A DNA stretch of 64,000 nt from Rickettsia typhi (GTDB taxonomy: Bacteria > Pseudomonadota > Alphaproteobacteria > Rickettsiales > Deianiraeaceae): contig CAMCVL010000005.1 in NCBI GenBank assembly GCA_945881985.1, positions 1-64,000 on the forward strand, written 5' to 3'. Positions within the stretch are counted from its first letter, which is position 1; each line of letters opens with the position of its first letter. The position numbers and the translations under genes were made by a program. This document shows positions 54,336-62,947 of this stretch, piece by piece. Under the pieces are notes generated by a model. That model was not told the DNA's origin, ran no database searches, and was given only the letters and a program-made list of their open reading frames with translations.

Positions 54336-54548
54336 TTAAGATTGCTTTGTAACATTGCTATCCCTGGGTGCTGTAGAGTTGTTAGTTGTATTAGAAGCAT
54401 CTTTAAGGTATAATTTTTTATACAAAGCATCACGAAGCTCCTGCACATGTATATCCAAGAGAGTTTTAGGCTCGCAAGGTTTTGGTAAGCTATTAAAAAA
54501 ATACTTCCAAATCTTTGTATCACAAATCTTTGTAAATATCTTCTTCAT
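54336..54548 (-). CDS. Hypothetical small protein, 70 aa
   Basis: Not recognised. Basic N-terminus MKKIFTKICDTKIWKYFFNS, then a helical segment LLDIHVQELRDALYKKLYLKD, and an S/T/N-rich tail. Soluble. Second of three consecutive small genes with gaps of 10 and 2 bp, probably from the promoter at 54781-54808. Confidence 0.45.
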   Translation of the reverse strand: MKKIFTKICDTKIWKYFFNSLPKPCEPKTLLDIHVQELRDALYKKLYLKDASNTTNNSTAPRDSNVTKQS

Positions 54549-54558
54549 ATAAAGCTAA

Positions 54559-54738
54559 TTAATTATTTGTATTTTTTAAATTCTCAGGTTTTTTAGAGCT
54601 AACCTCTTTATTTATTTGCTGATTTTTATTTACCTCACTTTGCTTTACGGAATCGCTTGTATCAGTTTTAGATAAATCTTTTCTAGATTTTCCAACAATG
54701 GCAGCCATTCCTTTGGTCTCTAACTTTTTTTCAAACAT
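54559..54738 (-). CDS. Hypothetical small charged protein, 59 aa
   Basis: Not recognised. Fully hydrophilic: MFEKKLETKGMAAIVGKSRK followed by a K/S/N/E-rich tail. Likely disordered. First gene behind a near-consensus promoter on the minus strand, which supports its being expressed. Comparable charged small frames recur near 57482. Confidence 0.42.
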   Translation of the reverse strand: MFEKKLETKGMAAIVGKSRKDLSKTDTSDSVKQSEVNKNQQINKEVSSKKPENLKNTNN

Positions 54739-54780
54739 TTTACATTGTCAAAAACATTTTACCTAAAACCAAGCAGTAAG

Positions 54781-54808
54781 ATTGTATCATTTTGATTTGG
54801 TGTGTCAA
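54781..54808 (-). promoter_or_regulatory. Near-consensus sigma-70 promoter for the three small genes
   Basis: Minus strand TTGACA (54803-54808), 16 bp, TACAAT (54781-54786); start of transcription about 35 bp above the ATG at 54738. Confidence 0.65.
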
Positions 54809-54822
54809 GACATTTTAACAAT

Positions 54823-54907
54823 CTTTTACAAATAATTTTAAGGCATTAAAATATTTTGCAAAAGGTTTGTTTAATTGATTATGGCTTGGGTGAAAAATAA
54901 AAGAAAA
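54823..54907. repeat. Direct repeat L2: second copy of the lepA leader segment
   Basis: Matches 53085-53188 but lacks 21 bp containing the -10 hexamer. With the first copy it brackets about 1.6 kb of small genes and repeat DNA. Confidence 0.9.
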
Positions 54908-54954
54908 GGCTCTTGCTAGTCAGGAGTCTATTATTTTAAAAGTGGATTTTGTAT

Positions 54955-55082
54955 AAATGTACCTCCCCACCCCTATTAGTCAGCTCCACCTGCTTGGCTT
55001 TGCACGGCTGGGGGGGAGGCGGGCTGGCTAGAACCCAAAGAGAGTGGGGATTTTTTGTAGAGTTTGCACAATAGGGTATATC
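54955..55082. repeat. GC-rich intergenic repeat 2, below the GNAT gene
   Basis: An inverted-repeat unit: AGTCAGCTCCACCTGC opposite GGCGGGCTGGCTAGA around a GGCTGGGGGGGAGG core. Its right part (GGGATTTTTTGTAGAGTTTG, near 55040) resembles GGGATTTTTTGCAGAGTCTG at 54092, showing that the same element sits behind two genes. Together with 54739-54954 this is a gene-free stretch apart from the leader repeat and promoter. Confidence 0.75.
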
Positions 55083-55529
55083 TTATCGCAGGATAGGAGA
55101 TGGTATTAGATATTTTGTTGAAAGCCACTTTGCCATGGTGATAACCTCGTCGTCTTTATATCCAATTGATTCATAAAATTTTTTTACGGCTTTATTTGTG
55201 TTTCTAATCATCAAATTAACCTTTGGTACATTTCTTTGTTTTAGCCAATTTTCCGCTTCCTCTACAAGTTTTTTGCCATATCCTTGTTTTTGATACTCTG
55301 TTTTAACGGCTAGATAGTATACCCAGCCGCGATGCCCGTCGTAGCCGACCATTACTGTGCCGATGATTTGGATTTCATCGCAAAGCAAAAGTATTGTGCT
55401 TGTGGGTGTGGTGAGTGCATTTTTAATGTCGTCACTTGGATTGTTCCAAGGTCTTGTTAATTTGCACTCATCCCAGATTTGGGTGATTGCCGATATATCG
55501 TTAAGGGTTGCCGTGCGGATGTGGGTCAT
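55083..55529 (-). CDS. GNAT-family N-acetyltransferase (YpeA-like), 148 aa
   Basis: Single-domain acetyltransferase. The N-terminal region MTHIRTATLNDISAITQIWDECKLTRPWNNPSDD matches the YpeA type, followed by GTVMVGYDGHRGWVYYLAV and the acetyl-CoA loop QKQGYGKKLVEEAENWL, then MIRNTNKAVKKFYESIGY. Function of YpeA-like proteins is unsettled; related RimI-type enzymes acetylate protein N-termini. The last 10 residues (from KYLIPSP) may come from repeat DNA. It is not close in sequence to the two GNAT domains in LeuRS. Confidence 0.87.
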   Translation of the reverse strand: MTHIRTATLNDISAITQIWDECKLTRPWNNPSDDIKNALTTPTSTILLLCDEIQIIGTVMVGYDGHRGWVYYLAVKTEYQKQGYGKKLVEEAENWLKQRNVPKVNLMIRNTNKAVKKFYESIGYKDDEVITMAKWLSTKYLIPSPILR

Positions 55530-55655
55530 AAATGATAAATATAAATACTAATAACAATTATTGTGAAAACTGATATAATTGAACTTAAAATAATACCTGT
55601 TTTAATAGCGTCGTCAATGGCATTGTATTACATATTTAGACAGCAAGCTTTAGCA

Positions 55656-56279
55656 TTATATCCTTCTGCTGCCAGGTTTGACTGGGGTTTGGTTTTTAAG
55701 ATAGTCTGGAATTTGGGTTTCGTCAAAGGTTTTAATTTCAACCTTTTCAAGGCAAACAACATCAAAAGGGAGGTTTTTTGCTCCGCCTCTGTCAAAAACG
55801 CAAACTTCGGCAATAAATGCTGGGTTGTGTTGCTTGATAATCTCAACAACTTCAAGGGATGATTTTGCGGTTGTAATTACATCCTCGCAGATTAGAATTT
55901 TGGCACCTTGTTTAATTTCAAAGCCCCTTTTGAGCTCAAAGGTTTTACCATCGCCGCGTTCCAAAAAAATGTTCTTAATACCTAAGTGACGGGACATTTC
56001 GTAGCCAAACAACAAGCCACCCATTGCAGGAGAAACAACTAAGTCAAAAAAATTAAGACCAAATTTGTGATTGATTTTATCGGTTAACACCTTACAAACA
56101 TCGCTTGAAAAGCTAGCATCCTCAAATATCTTAGCACATTGCAAGTAATACTCGCTAAGCAAGCCGGAAGATAGCTTAAAAAACCCTTTTTTAATTACCC
56201 CGTGGGCAGTCATTTGGTCTTTTAAGCTAGATTGTAGTATAATCACTTTAGTCAAGCACAAATTATTTTTTAATCGCAT
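55656..56279 (-). CDS. pyrE: Orotate phosphoribosyltransferase
   Basis: Joins orotate and PRPP to give OMP in pyrimidine synthesis. Signatures: [19 protein letters not shown] near 34, [20 protein letters not shown] near 80, [16 protein letters not shown] near 105, and the PRPP motif [20 protein letters not shown] near 130. The frame opens at 56279, overlapping sucD by 17 bp; a GTG at 56246 would also keep all motifs. Together with carB and pyrH it indicates a de novo pyrimidine pathway. Confidence 0.93.
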   Translation of the reverse strand: MRLKNNLCLTKVIILQSSLKDQMTAHGVIKKGFFKLSSGLLSEYYLQCAKIFEDASFSSDVCKVLTDKINHKFGLNFFDLVVSPAMGGLLFGYEMSRHLGIKNIFLERGDGKTFELKRGFEIKQGAKILICEDVITTAKSSLEVVEIIKQHNPAFIAEVCVFDRGGAKNLPFDVVCLEKVEIKTFDETQIPDYLKNQTPVKPGSRRI

Positions 56280-57138
56280 TAAATAGGGTTTGACCTATCA
56301 AAGCAGGGGATTCGCTAACAAATATACCAGCAGACTTCATAGCATCCATTTTAGCCTCGGCAGAGTCGTTACCGCCAGAGATAATTGCACCAGCATGACC
56401 CATTCTACGGCCTTTAGGAGCGGTTCTACCAGCAATAAAACCAGCAACTGGCTTTTTAATTTTGGAATTTTTGTAAAACTCGGCAGCCTGAATTTCAGCA
56501 TCACCGCCGATTTCACCAATCATAATAATTTGCTCGGTTTGAGGGTCGTTTAAAAAGAGCTCAAGGCAATCAATAAAGTTTGTGCCGTTAATAGGGTCGC
56601 CGCCAATACCAATACAAGTTGACTGCCCTAGGCCTAGGTTAGAGGTTTGAAAAACAGCCTCGTAAGTTAAAGTACCAGACCTTGAAACTATACCCACACT
56701 CCCCTTTTTGTGAATATGCCCCGGCATGATACCAATTTTACACTCACCTGGAGTAATAACACCCGGGCAGTTAGGGCCAACAAGCCTTGTTTTTGAGCCT
56801 TTAAGAGCGGACTTAACACGCATCATGTCAAGCACTGGAATGCCCTCTGTGATGCAAACAACCAAAGGAATCTCGGCGGATATAGCTTCAATAATTGCAT
56901 CCGCAGCAAAAGCTGGTGGCACATAGATAACTGATGCATCGCAGTTTGTTGCGTTTTTTGCTGCTAAAACTGTGTCAAAAACCGGTAAGCCAAGGTGCTG
57001 CGAGCCACCCTTGCCCGGTGTAACGCCACCTACCATTTTTGTGCCATATGCAATTGCTTGCTCGGAGTGAAAGGTGCCCTGCGACCCTGTAAAACCCTGA
57101 CATATAACTTTTGTATCCTTGTGTACTAATACTGACAT
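56263..57138 (-). CDS. sucD: Succinyl-CoA synthetase alpha subunit
   Basis: TCA-cycle enzyme making succinate and nucleoside triphosphate from succinyl-CoA. N-terminal CoA-binding Rossmann domain: [20 protein letters not shown] and [18 protein letters not shown]; ligase domain with [22 protein letters not shown], the RSGTLTYEA segment, and the phosphohistidine loop [18 protein letters not shown]. 291 aa is typical. sucC, normally upstream, is not in the window; pyrE overlaps the 3' end. Confidence 0.96.
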   Translation of the reverse strand: MSVLVHKDTKVICQGFTGSQGTFHSEQAIAYGTKMVGGVTPGKGGSQHLGLPVFDTVLAAKNATNCDASVIYVPPAFAADAIIEAISAEIPLVVCITEGIPVLDMMRVKSALKGSKTRLVGPNCPGVITPGECKIGIMPGHIHKKGSVGIVSRSGTLTYEAVFQTSNLGLGQSTCIGIGGDPINGTNFIDCLELFLNDPQTEQIIMIGEIGGDAEIQAAEFYKNSKIKKPVAGFIAGRTAPKGRRMGHAGAIISGGNDSAEAKMDAMKSAGIFVSESPALIGQTLFNAIKK

Positions 57139-57744
57139 AGCTTTATAAAAAACTTACAAAATCAAAAACTTAACAAAGTAAATATATTAAGCCTTTTGCA
57201 AATTGCAAAGTTTTTTTAAATATTTTCTCAAAATTTGCTATTTAAAAAATTAAATTACCAATACATAAAGTTAGTCCACAAGTTTTATCACTAACCATTA
57301 ACATACTAAAAGCCTAAGCACAAACCCAAGCCTAAATCTACTGCCTTGCAAAAATTAAAACTTGTAGCTTAAGTTGTTTGTATTACTTAGGTTGAAATTG
57401 TTGGCATTTTGCCGCGCTAAGCCTTCTTTGATATATAGGATTTTTCGTGGGATGCTCTATTGTCACTAACTTAAATAACTACTCCCCATTTGGTAAATCG
57501 TAGCTGACATTGAGAGTAATTGGTTTATTTTCTTGTTCCTCTTTTTTATCATTTAACGCAGTTGTATGTGATGTATTTATCTTTTGCATAATATAATATC
57601 AAAACTTAACTTTATACATAAAAATAATCAATACTAGTTTGCAATAAAAAAACATAGTGTCAAGTTTTTACAAAATAATACCAAATAATGCTGTAAATTA
57701 ACAATATTAGATAAAATCCGTCAATTTATCAAGCATTAATTACA
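57139..57744. other. AT-rich gene-free stretch above sucD
   Basis: About 600 bp between sucD and the GC-rich cluster. A 35-codon minus-strand frame (57482-57589) reads a charged peptide starting MQKINTSHTTALNDKKEEQE and ending YDLPNGE; it resembles the charged small genes at 54 kb in style only and is not called a gene. No RNA gene recognised. Confidence 0.4.
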
Positions 57745-58160
57745 GCCCTATTAGCCAGCTGTGCCTGATTGCACTTACTAAACTACGGGAGCGTCCCTTA
57801 CCCCCATCCCCTTTAAAGCGACCCGCAGATAGCCCCTCCCCTTTAAGGGGAGGTTGGGTGGGGTATTTACAATCCAAGCTAAAACTAAACAACCCCACCT
57901 GCGACTTTGTCGCTTCCTCCTATGTTAGGGGAGGTTTATCAGAGACAGACCTAACCCATCCCCTGCTAGGGGAGGTTTGGTTTTCAAAAGAACCCATCCC
58001 CTTTTAGGGGAGGGATGGGGTTGAAGCTTAAGATAAAGACTTACTTTTAAATGGGATTTAGTTTAATCTTCGCCACCGCACTACCCATTAGCCAGCTCCG
58101 CCTGCAAGCTTTGCTTGCATGGGGGGGAGGCGGGCTGGCTATTTTTGCAGGGGGGGGGAT
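57745..58160. repeat. GC-rich intergenic repeat cluster 3
   Basis: Contains the second copy of the 96-bp unit (57807-57902), several GGGGAGG/CCTCCCC hairpins (near 57925, 57965 and 58005), and at 58085-58140 an inverted repeat AGCCAGCTCCGCC ... GGCGGGCTGGCT around AAGCTTTGCTTGC and a run of G. It lies just below the 3' end of the minus-strand SIR2 gene, as similar units lie below the genes at 55083 and 54052. Confidence 0.85.
57807..57902. repeat. 96-bp dispersed repeat, copy 2
   Basis: Partner of 53762-53857, same orientation, 4045 bp away. After the shared part the two flanks diverge but both continue with small hairpins and AGGGGAGGTTT. Confidence 0.9.
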
Positions 58161-58189
58161 GGTGTGGGTAGGAAGGATGTTGGTTGGAA

Positions 58190-59929
58190 TTATAAATCGT
58201 ACATTAAAGCATCAGGAAGGAACTTAGATGATATTTGTATCTCCCATTTTTCATCTTGCAAATACCACACACTATCTATTATAGAAATTTCAGAGATGTT
58301 AAAAATCTTTTTTAATCTATTTACAATTTTTGCATTACCGCCAGATATTAAAAGTTTCGTTTTCGTTTTTTTATCTTTTAATTCACTTTCAAGATTTTCC
58401 ATTTTGTCAATAATACCAAGCTGATATAGATTATTTGTATCAAAACCAAAACCTAAAAAATAAATCTCGTCAGAATCTTTAATTTGCTTTTGCATAACAC
58501 TTCTTTCTTCTGTCAATTTATCAAGCTTTTCCTCGCCTATCCATTTTATAGAGTTTTCAATTTGTTGAAATAAATCTGATATCTTTCTCTTTCCATAATT
58601 TGGATTGTTCATCCTATTGTATTCAAATCGTTCTACAACTGGAACCTCGTAATTATTATCTTTATTACAAAACAAAGCACTCCATAGCTGAGTACACATA
58701 TTTATGCCATTATCGTCTGTATCCTTTAAAAATAACTGACCGTAGACATGTGTTATATTGTTGGTTGCAAAATTATACGCTATATCTGGTGGAAAAATAT
58801 TAAATATATGATTTTGTAAAGAGTTATCGTAATTAAATGTAATGATTTTTGCATTGTTATGTAAATATTTCTGAAGTGATGTATTGTAAAAATGTGATTT
58901 CTCCAAAAGAAGCCATACAATACGCTTGATATAGTTTGAGGACTCCAAATTGTAATGAACAAATTCCGACGAACTCATTAAAATATCACCTATAATAAAT
59001 TTTACATATCTATGTATTATTTCTTTTCTTTCGCTAATTAACTGCTTATCGTTTTTTATATCATCAAATTCAAATGCAGCAATTTGAGTTATATTAACCA
59101 TAAAATAGTCGATACTACAAGGCTTGTAAAGATCAACTATTTCTGACGAAATTAAGCAGTGCTGTAAATGCTGTAGTGAAGTTTTAAGATATGTAAGTTC
59201 GTTATTTTGGCATTTGTAAATGATCTTTCCAATATTTTTATGTGTAACTTGATTATTATTTGTGATTTTTTCAATGATACGATCATTCAATTTGCTAAGC
59301 TTTGTATTCAATTGATTATAGAGACTAGAGGAATTTACTGTTGTATTCGATAGACGAATAGACAATTGAATGTCGTAGTACTGCGGAAGAAAGTAGTAAC
59401 AATAACTTTTGATAAAATCATAGATTTCTTTTAACCAAATATCAATCAATGTTATATCTATTTGTTGAATGATATCATTATCGTAACTAAGGACAAATAG
59501 TAATCTCAATAACACATTGTCAAGAATAATATCTTGTTTTGTAGAAGTTTCTCGACCAAGTTTTTTGAATCTATCTGTCTGCTTTATTAGTAAATCTAGT
59601 GGATTTTTCCGTTCAGTAAGATACTTAATATCTTTACGAAGATTCTCTAAAGTAGGGTTATTTAATATATCCACTATTGCATCTGCAAATCTAAAAAAAG
59701 TATCTTTATGTCCTTTTGGCATTTCTAATTTAGCATATGACCAGCATGATATTGCAATTAAATAAGCAGTGGATTTTGTTTTATATGTAACAATTCTTTC
59801 TATTAACTTGTCGCCAGTTGGTAAAGATGTACTGTCTTTATAACGGGGGTTGAAGTTTTCACTATTCTTTATTAAAGACTTGCTGGCACCAGCACCAGTA
59901 ATAAAAAGTAAATTAGTTGGCTTGTTCAT
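58190..59929 (-). CDS. SIR2-domain protein, 579 aa
   Basis: Predicted NAD-binding, possibly NAD-degrading, protein of the SIR2-like defence type. N-terminus NLLFITGAGASKSL holds the NAD-binding GAGAS; later ITFNYDNSLQNHIF (TxNxD-like) and THVYGQL (catalytic histidine position), then IYFLGFGFDTNNLYQL. Between them is a long helical region (about 90-330) without recognised domain. The C-terminal KTKTKLLISGGNAKIVNRLKKIF closes the Rossmann part. The TTG at 59935 is only two codons above; ATG 59929 is used. It begins 15 bp after thrS and shares its direction, so it is probably on the thrS transcript. Function in phage defence is by family analogy. Confidence 0.78.
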   Translation of the reverse strand: MNKPTNLLFITGAGASKSLIKNSENFNPRYKDSTSLPTGDKLIERIVTYKTKSTAYLIAISCWSYAKLEMPKGHKDTFFRFADAIVDILNNPTLENLRKDIKYLTERKNPLDLLIKQTDRFKKLGRETSTKQDIILDNVLLRLLFVLSYDNDIIQQIDITLIDIWLKEIYDFIKSYCYYFLPQYYDIQLSIRLSNTTVNSSSLYNQLNTKLSKLNDRIIEKITNNNQVTHKNIGKIIYKCQNNELTYLKTSLQHLQHCLISSEIVDLYKPCSIDYFMVNITQIAAFEFDDIKNDKQLISERKEIIHRYVKFIIGDILMSSSEFVHYNLESSNYIKRIVWLLLEKSHFYNTSLQKYLHNNAKIITFNYDNSLQNHIFNIFPPDIAYNFATNNITHVYGQLFLKDTDDNGINMCTQLWSALFCNKDNNYEVPVVERFEYNRMNNPNYGKRKISDLFQQIENSIKWIGEEKLDKLTEERSVMQKQIKDSDEIYFLGFGFDTNNLYQLGIIDKMENLESELKDKKTKTKLLISGGNAKIVNRLKKIFNISEISIIDSVWYLQDEKWEIQISSKFLPDALMYDL

Positions 59930-59944
59930 ATCCAAATATCATCA

Positions 59945-61921
59945 CTACACCCCCACCACCCCCGCAACATCATCAATACTTAAGCCGGATTGGGTTTGGT
60001 CGCCTCCGTCTAGGCGGCGGATGGAGAGGGTTTGGGTTTGCTCTTCCTGCTTGCCGATGATAACTAGGATTGGCACTTTTTGCAACAAGTGGCGGCGGAT
60101 TTTTGCATTGATTTTTTCACTCTCTATATCCACAATTGCCCTTATGCCCCTAGCTTTTAGCTGGTTATACACTTTGAGCGTATATTCATCCTGTGCGTTT
60201 GTTATGTTAAGCACGGCAACCTGCACTGGGGCAAGCCAAAGGGGCAGCTTGCCTGCGTAGTTTTCGATAAGTATGCCAATAAATCTTTCAAATGTGCCAA
60301 GAATCGCCCTGTGTAGTATTACTGGGGTTTGGCGGGAGCCATCCTCGGCTATGTAGCTAGCCTCAAGCCTTTGGGGCAAAACAAAATCAAGCTGCAGGGT
60401 GCCGCACTGCCAGGTTCTGCCTATTGCATCTTTTAGGTGGAACTCAAGCTTTGGCCCATAAAATGCCCCCTCACCCGGCAAAACCTCAAAATCATAGCCA
60501 CAGGCTTTTACCGCCTCACCAAGTTTTTGCTCTGCCTTATCCCATGTTTCATCCGTGCCCGCCCTTACCTCTGGCCTTGTAGATAGTTTAATTGCAACAT
60601 CTGTAAAGCCAAAATCCTTGTAGACTTCCATCAAAAGCTTGCAAAAAGCAGCGGTTTCGCTTTGTATTTGTGCCTCGGTGCAAAAAATATGAGCATCATC
60701 CTGCACAAAGTTACGCACACGCATAATGCCGTGCAAGGAGCCCGAGGACTCGTTACGGTGGCAACACCCAAACTCCGCCATTCTAATTGGCAGGTCTTTG
60801 TAGGACTTCAATCCCTGTTTAAAGATTTCAATATGTGCAGGGCAGTTCATTGGCTTAAGAGCCATCTCGCCCTTGTCGTCTTTAACGACAAACATGTTAT
60901 CCTTGTATTTGTCCCAGTGACCGGACTTTTCCCATAATTCTTTTGACATCAAAAGCGGGCTTCTAACCTCGGTATAATCGTTTTGCTTAAGCTTTGCACG
61001 GATGTAGTCCTGCATTAGGTGATAAAGAGCCGCCCCCTTTGCATGCCAAAATACTGAGCCTACTGCAAGCTCCGATACATGAAACAAATCTAACTCCTTG
61101 CCAAGCTTGCGGTGGTCTCTTCTGTCCGCCTCCTCAAGCATAAACAAATAGGCATCAAGCTCCTCCTTAGTTGCCCAAGCTGTGCCGTAGATTCTTTGCA
61201 ATTGTTCGTTTTTTGCATCACCTTCCCAGTAAGAGCCAGAGACTTTAAGTAACTTAAAATACTTGCAAAAGCTAGTGTTTGAGGCATGAGGCCCACGGCA
61301 AAGGTCGTAAAAATCACCATCCTTTGTATTTTGCAAAAGCTTGTTAAAATCGGTGTTTATCTCGTAGTTTGTTATAGGCTTTGAGTAATGCCTGTAAAGC
61401 GAGACCTCCTCGCCCTGTGGAATCTTTGCAATAATCTTTGCTTTATAAATCTCGCCTATTGCTTCAAAATATTTAATTGCCTCATCTCTGCCGGCCACTT
61501 CACGGCGTATTTCAAGCTTTTTTGATGCTATCTCGCCCATCTTTTTTTCAATCCTTGCAAGGTCGTCAGTTGTAAATTTCACCTCCCCTGCAAAGTCGTA
61601 GTAAAAGCCGTTTTCAATAACTGGCCCAATGGTTACTTGCATCTGGGGGTAAAGCTCCTTTACCGCCTGAGCCAGTATGTGGGCACAATCGTGCCTTATT
61701 ACCTCAAGCCCCCCTTTGGTGCTTGTGGTGATAATTTCAAGCCTGCAATCCTGTGTGAGGGGCAGGTAGATATCGGCTTCCTTGCCATCAACTAAAGCCG
61801 CAATAGCCTTTTTAGCTAAGGATGGCGATATTGAAACCGCAAAATCAAAAGCACTGCTGCCCGCTGCAACCTGCTTAACATCCCCGCTTGGCAGGGTAAG
61901 GTTTATCAAATTTTTTTGCAT
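59945..61921 (-). CDS. thrS: Threonyl-tRNA synthetase
   Basis: Charges tRNA-Thr. N-terminal TGS domain (1-60), editing domain with HDCAHILAQAVKELYP near 75 (the HxxxH-type zinc/editing site) and YDLCRGPHASNT near 207; class II core with HGIMRVRNFVQDDAHIFC, motif 2 RMAEFGCCHRNESSGSLHG, and motif 3 AILGTFERFIGILIENY; anticodon-binding domain with VPILVIIGKQEE and a short C-terminal tail. 658 aa, normal. It sits between two SIR2-domain genes with gaps of 5 and 15 bp. Confidence 0.96.
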   Translation of the reverse strand: MQKNLINLTLPSGDVKQVAAGSSAFDFAVSISPSLAKKAIAALVDGKEADIYLPLTQDCRLEIITTSTKGGLEVIRHDCAHILAQAVKELYPQMQVTIGPVIENGFYYDFAGEVKFTTDDLARIEKKMGEIASKKLEIRREVAGRDEAIKYFEAIGEIYKAKIIAKIPQGEEVSLYRHYSKPITNYEINTDFNKLLQNTKDGDFYDLCRGPHASNTSFCKYFKLLKVSGSYWEGDAKNEQLQRIYGTAWATKEELDAYLFMLEEADRRDHRKLGKELDLFHVSELAVGSVFWHAKGAALYHLMQDYIRAKLKQNDYTEVRSPLLMSKELWEKSGHWDKYKDNMFVVKDDKGEMALKPMNCPAHIEIFKQGLKSYKDLPIRMAEFGCCHRNESSGSLHGIMRVRNFVQDDAHIFCTEAQIQSETAAFCKLLMEVYKDFGFTDVAIKLSTRPEVRAGTDETWDKAEQKLGEAVKACGYDFEVLPGEGAFYGPKLEFHLKDAIGRTWQCGTLQLDFVLPQRLEASYIAEDGSRQTPVILHRAILGTFERFIGILIENYAGKLPLWLAPVQVAVLNITNAQDEYTLKVYNQLKARGIRAIVDIESEKINAKIRRHLLQKVPILVIIGKQEEQTQTLSIRRLDGGDQTQSGLSIDDVAGVVGV

Positions 61922-61926
61922 AATTG

Positions 61927-62811
61927 CTATTCACCAAAAATAAAACTTTTTTCTATTGCAGACTTAATGCCTTCGGTTGTTTTAGAACCCTTAACAACAT
62001 GACCTTGTCTTGCAATTTGCTTAACCTTTCTGTCAATTTCGGCAGAGCCTTCGTAGTTAGTATAACTGATTCTTAAGGTATCAGTTTGTTTTAAATCATA
62101 AAGCCCAGCGTTTTTTATATTAATGTCGTGAAATCCAAAACCGAATATAAAAACTCTTTCAACGTCCTCTATTAAAGCACCTACTTCCTGTGGATTATTA
62201 TCTTTATCATCTATAAATTTAATATTTTTATAGCAATCTTCTAGATTGCGCTTTCCATATGATTTAACATCGCCTATTTTACCGTAGACATGTAAAACAT
62301 TTTCATTGAAAAACTTTTCACAAAACTCCTTTCCGTAATCCTTTGTACCCTGTTTTAATATTTCAACATTTTGCAAAGCCTCAGTAGTGTACCTTTCAAA
62401 GGATACATCGTAATTAAAAGTAATAACCGATATGTTGTTTTTTAATATATCTTCAGGCTTTTGTACGCCACTAAGTAATGTTGCTACAAAAATTTTATAC
62501 CAATCGTTATCCTGATGAGTTTTTTTACCCTTGTCTATCCAAGGTTGCGTTGCATATTGAGCTTCGTATTCACAAATTGCCTTAGCTATAATTTTTTGAG
62601 CAAGTTCTTTTTTACTTGGATTTTGAAATACAAATTCATCAATTGTTCTTGATGGAGATTTTTCAAACAAGCTAATAAAGTCCTTTTCTTCTTGGTTATA
62701 TAATCCTCGTTTTTCCGTTGATATGGAACCAACAAGTCCATTTGATGTTTTGTATCCGTAAGGAACACTTGCCCCAGCTCCTAAAACCAATAAAGTTTTT
62801 ATATTAAACAT
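61927..62811 (-). CDS. Standalone SIR2-like protein, 294 aa
   Basis: Second SIR2-domain protein next to thrS. TLLVLGAGASVPYGYKTSNG at the N-terminus (NAD site), SVITFNYDVSFERYTTEAL near 150, LHVYGKIGDVKSYG near 195 with the candidate catalytic histidine, and RVFIFGFGFHDINIKNAG near 240. It is essentially the SIR2 core with little extra. The last residues KSAIEKSFIFGE end 5 bp before the thrS ATG. It shares the GAGAS, TFNYD, HVYG and FGFGF blocks with the 579-aa protein on the other side, so the two are related. Possible NADase; partner or trigger not visible. Confidence 0.78.
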   Translation of the reverse strand: MFNIKTLLVLGAGASVPYGYKTSNGLVGSISTEKRGLYNQEEKDFISLFEKSPSRTIDEFVFQNPSKKELAQKIIAKAICEYEAQYATQPWIDKGKKTHQDNDWYKIFVATLLSGVQKPEDILKNNISVITFNYDVSFERYTTEALQNVEILKQGTKDYGKEFCEKFFNENVLHVYGKIGDVKSYGKRNLEDCYKNIKFIDDKDNNPQEVGALIEDVERVFIFGFGFHDINIKNAGLYDLKQTDTLRISYTNYEGSAEIDRKVKQIARQGHVVKGSKTTEGIKSAIEKSFIFGE

Positions 62812-62947
62812 ACCATAACAAATAATGAGAAATTACTTAACATTAATTCTATTTAACACACTTGTTATTTGCAATAGATTTTGAAGGCACGGGTAAATAT
62901 ATTAGCAATACAAAGCAGATTTATGTATGCAATACCACTTTTCATTT

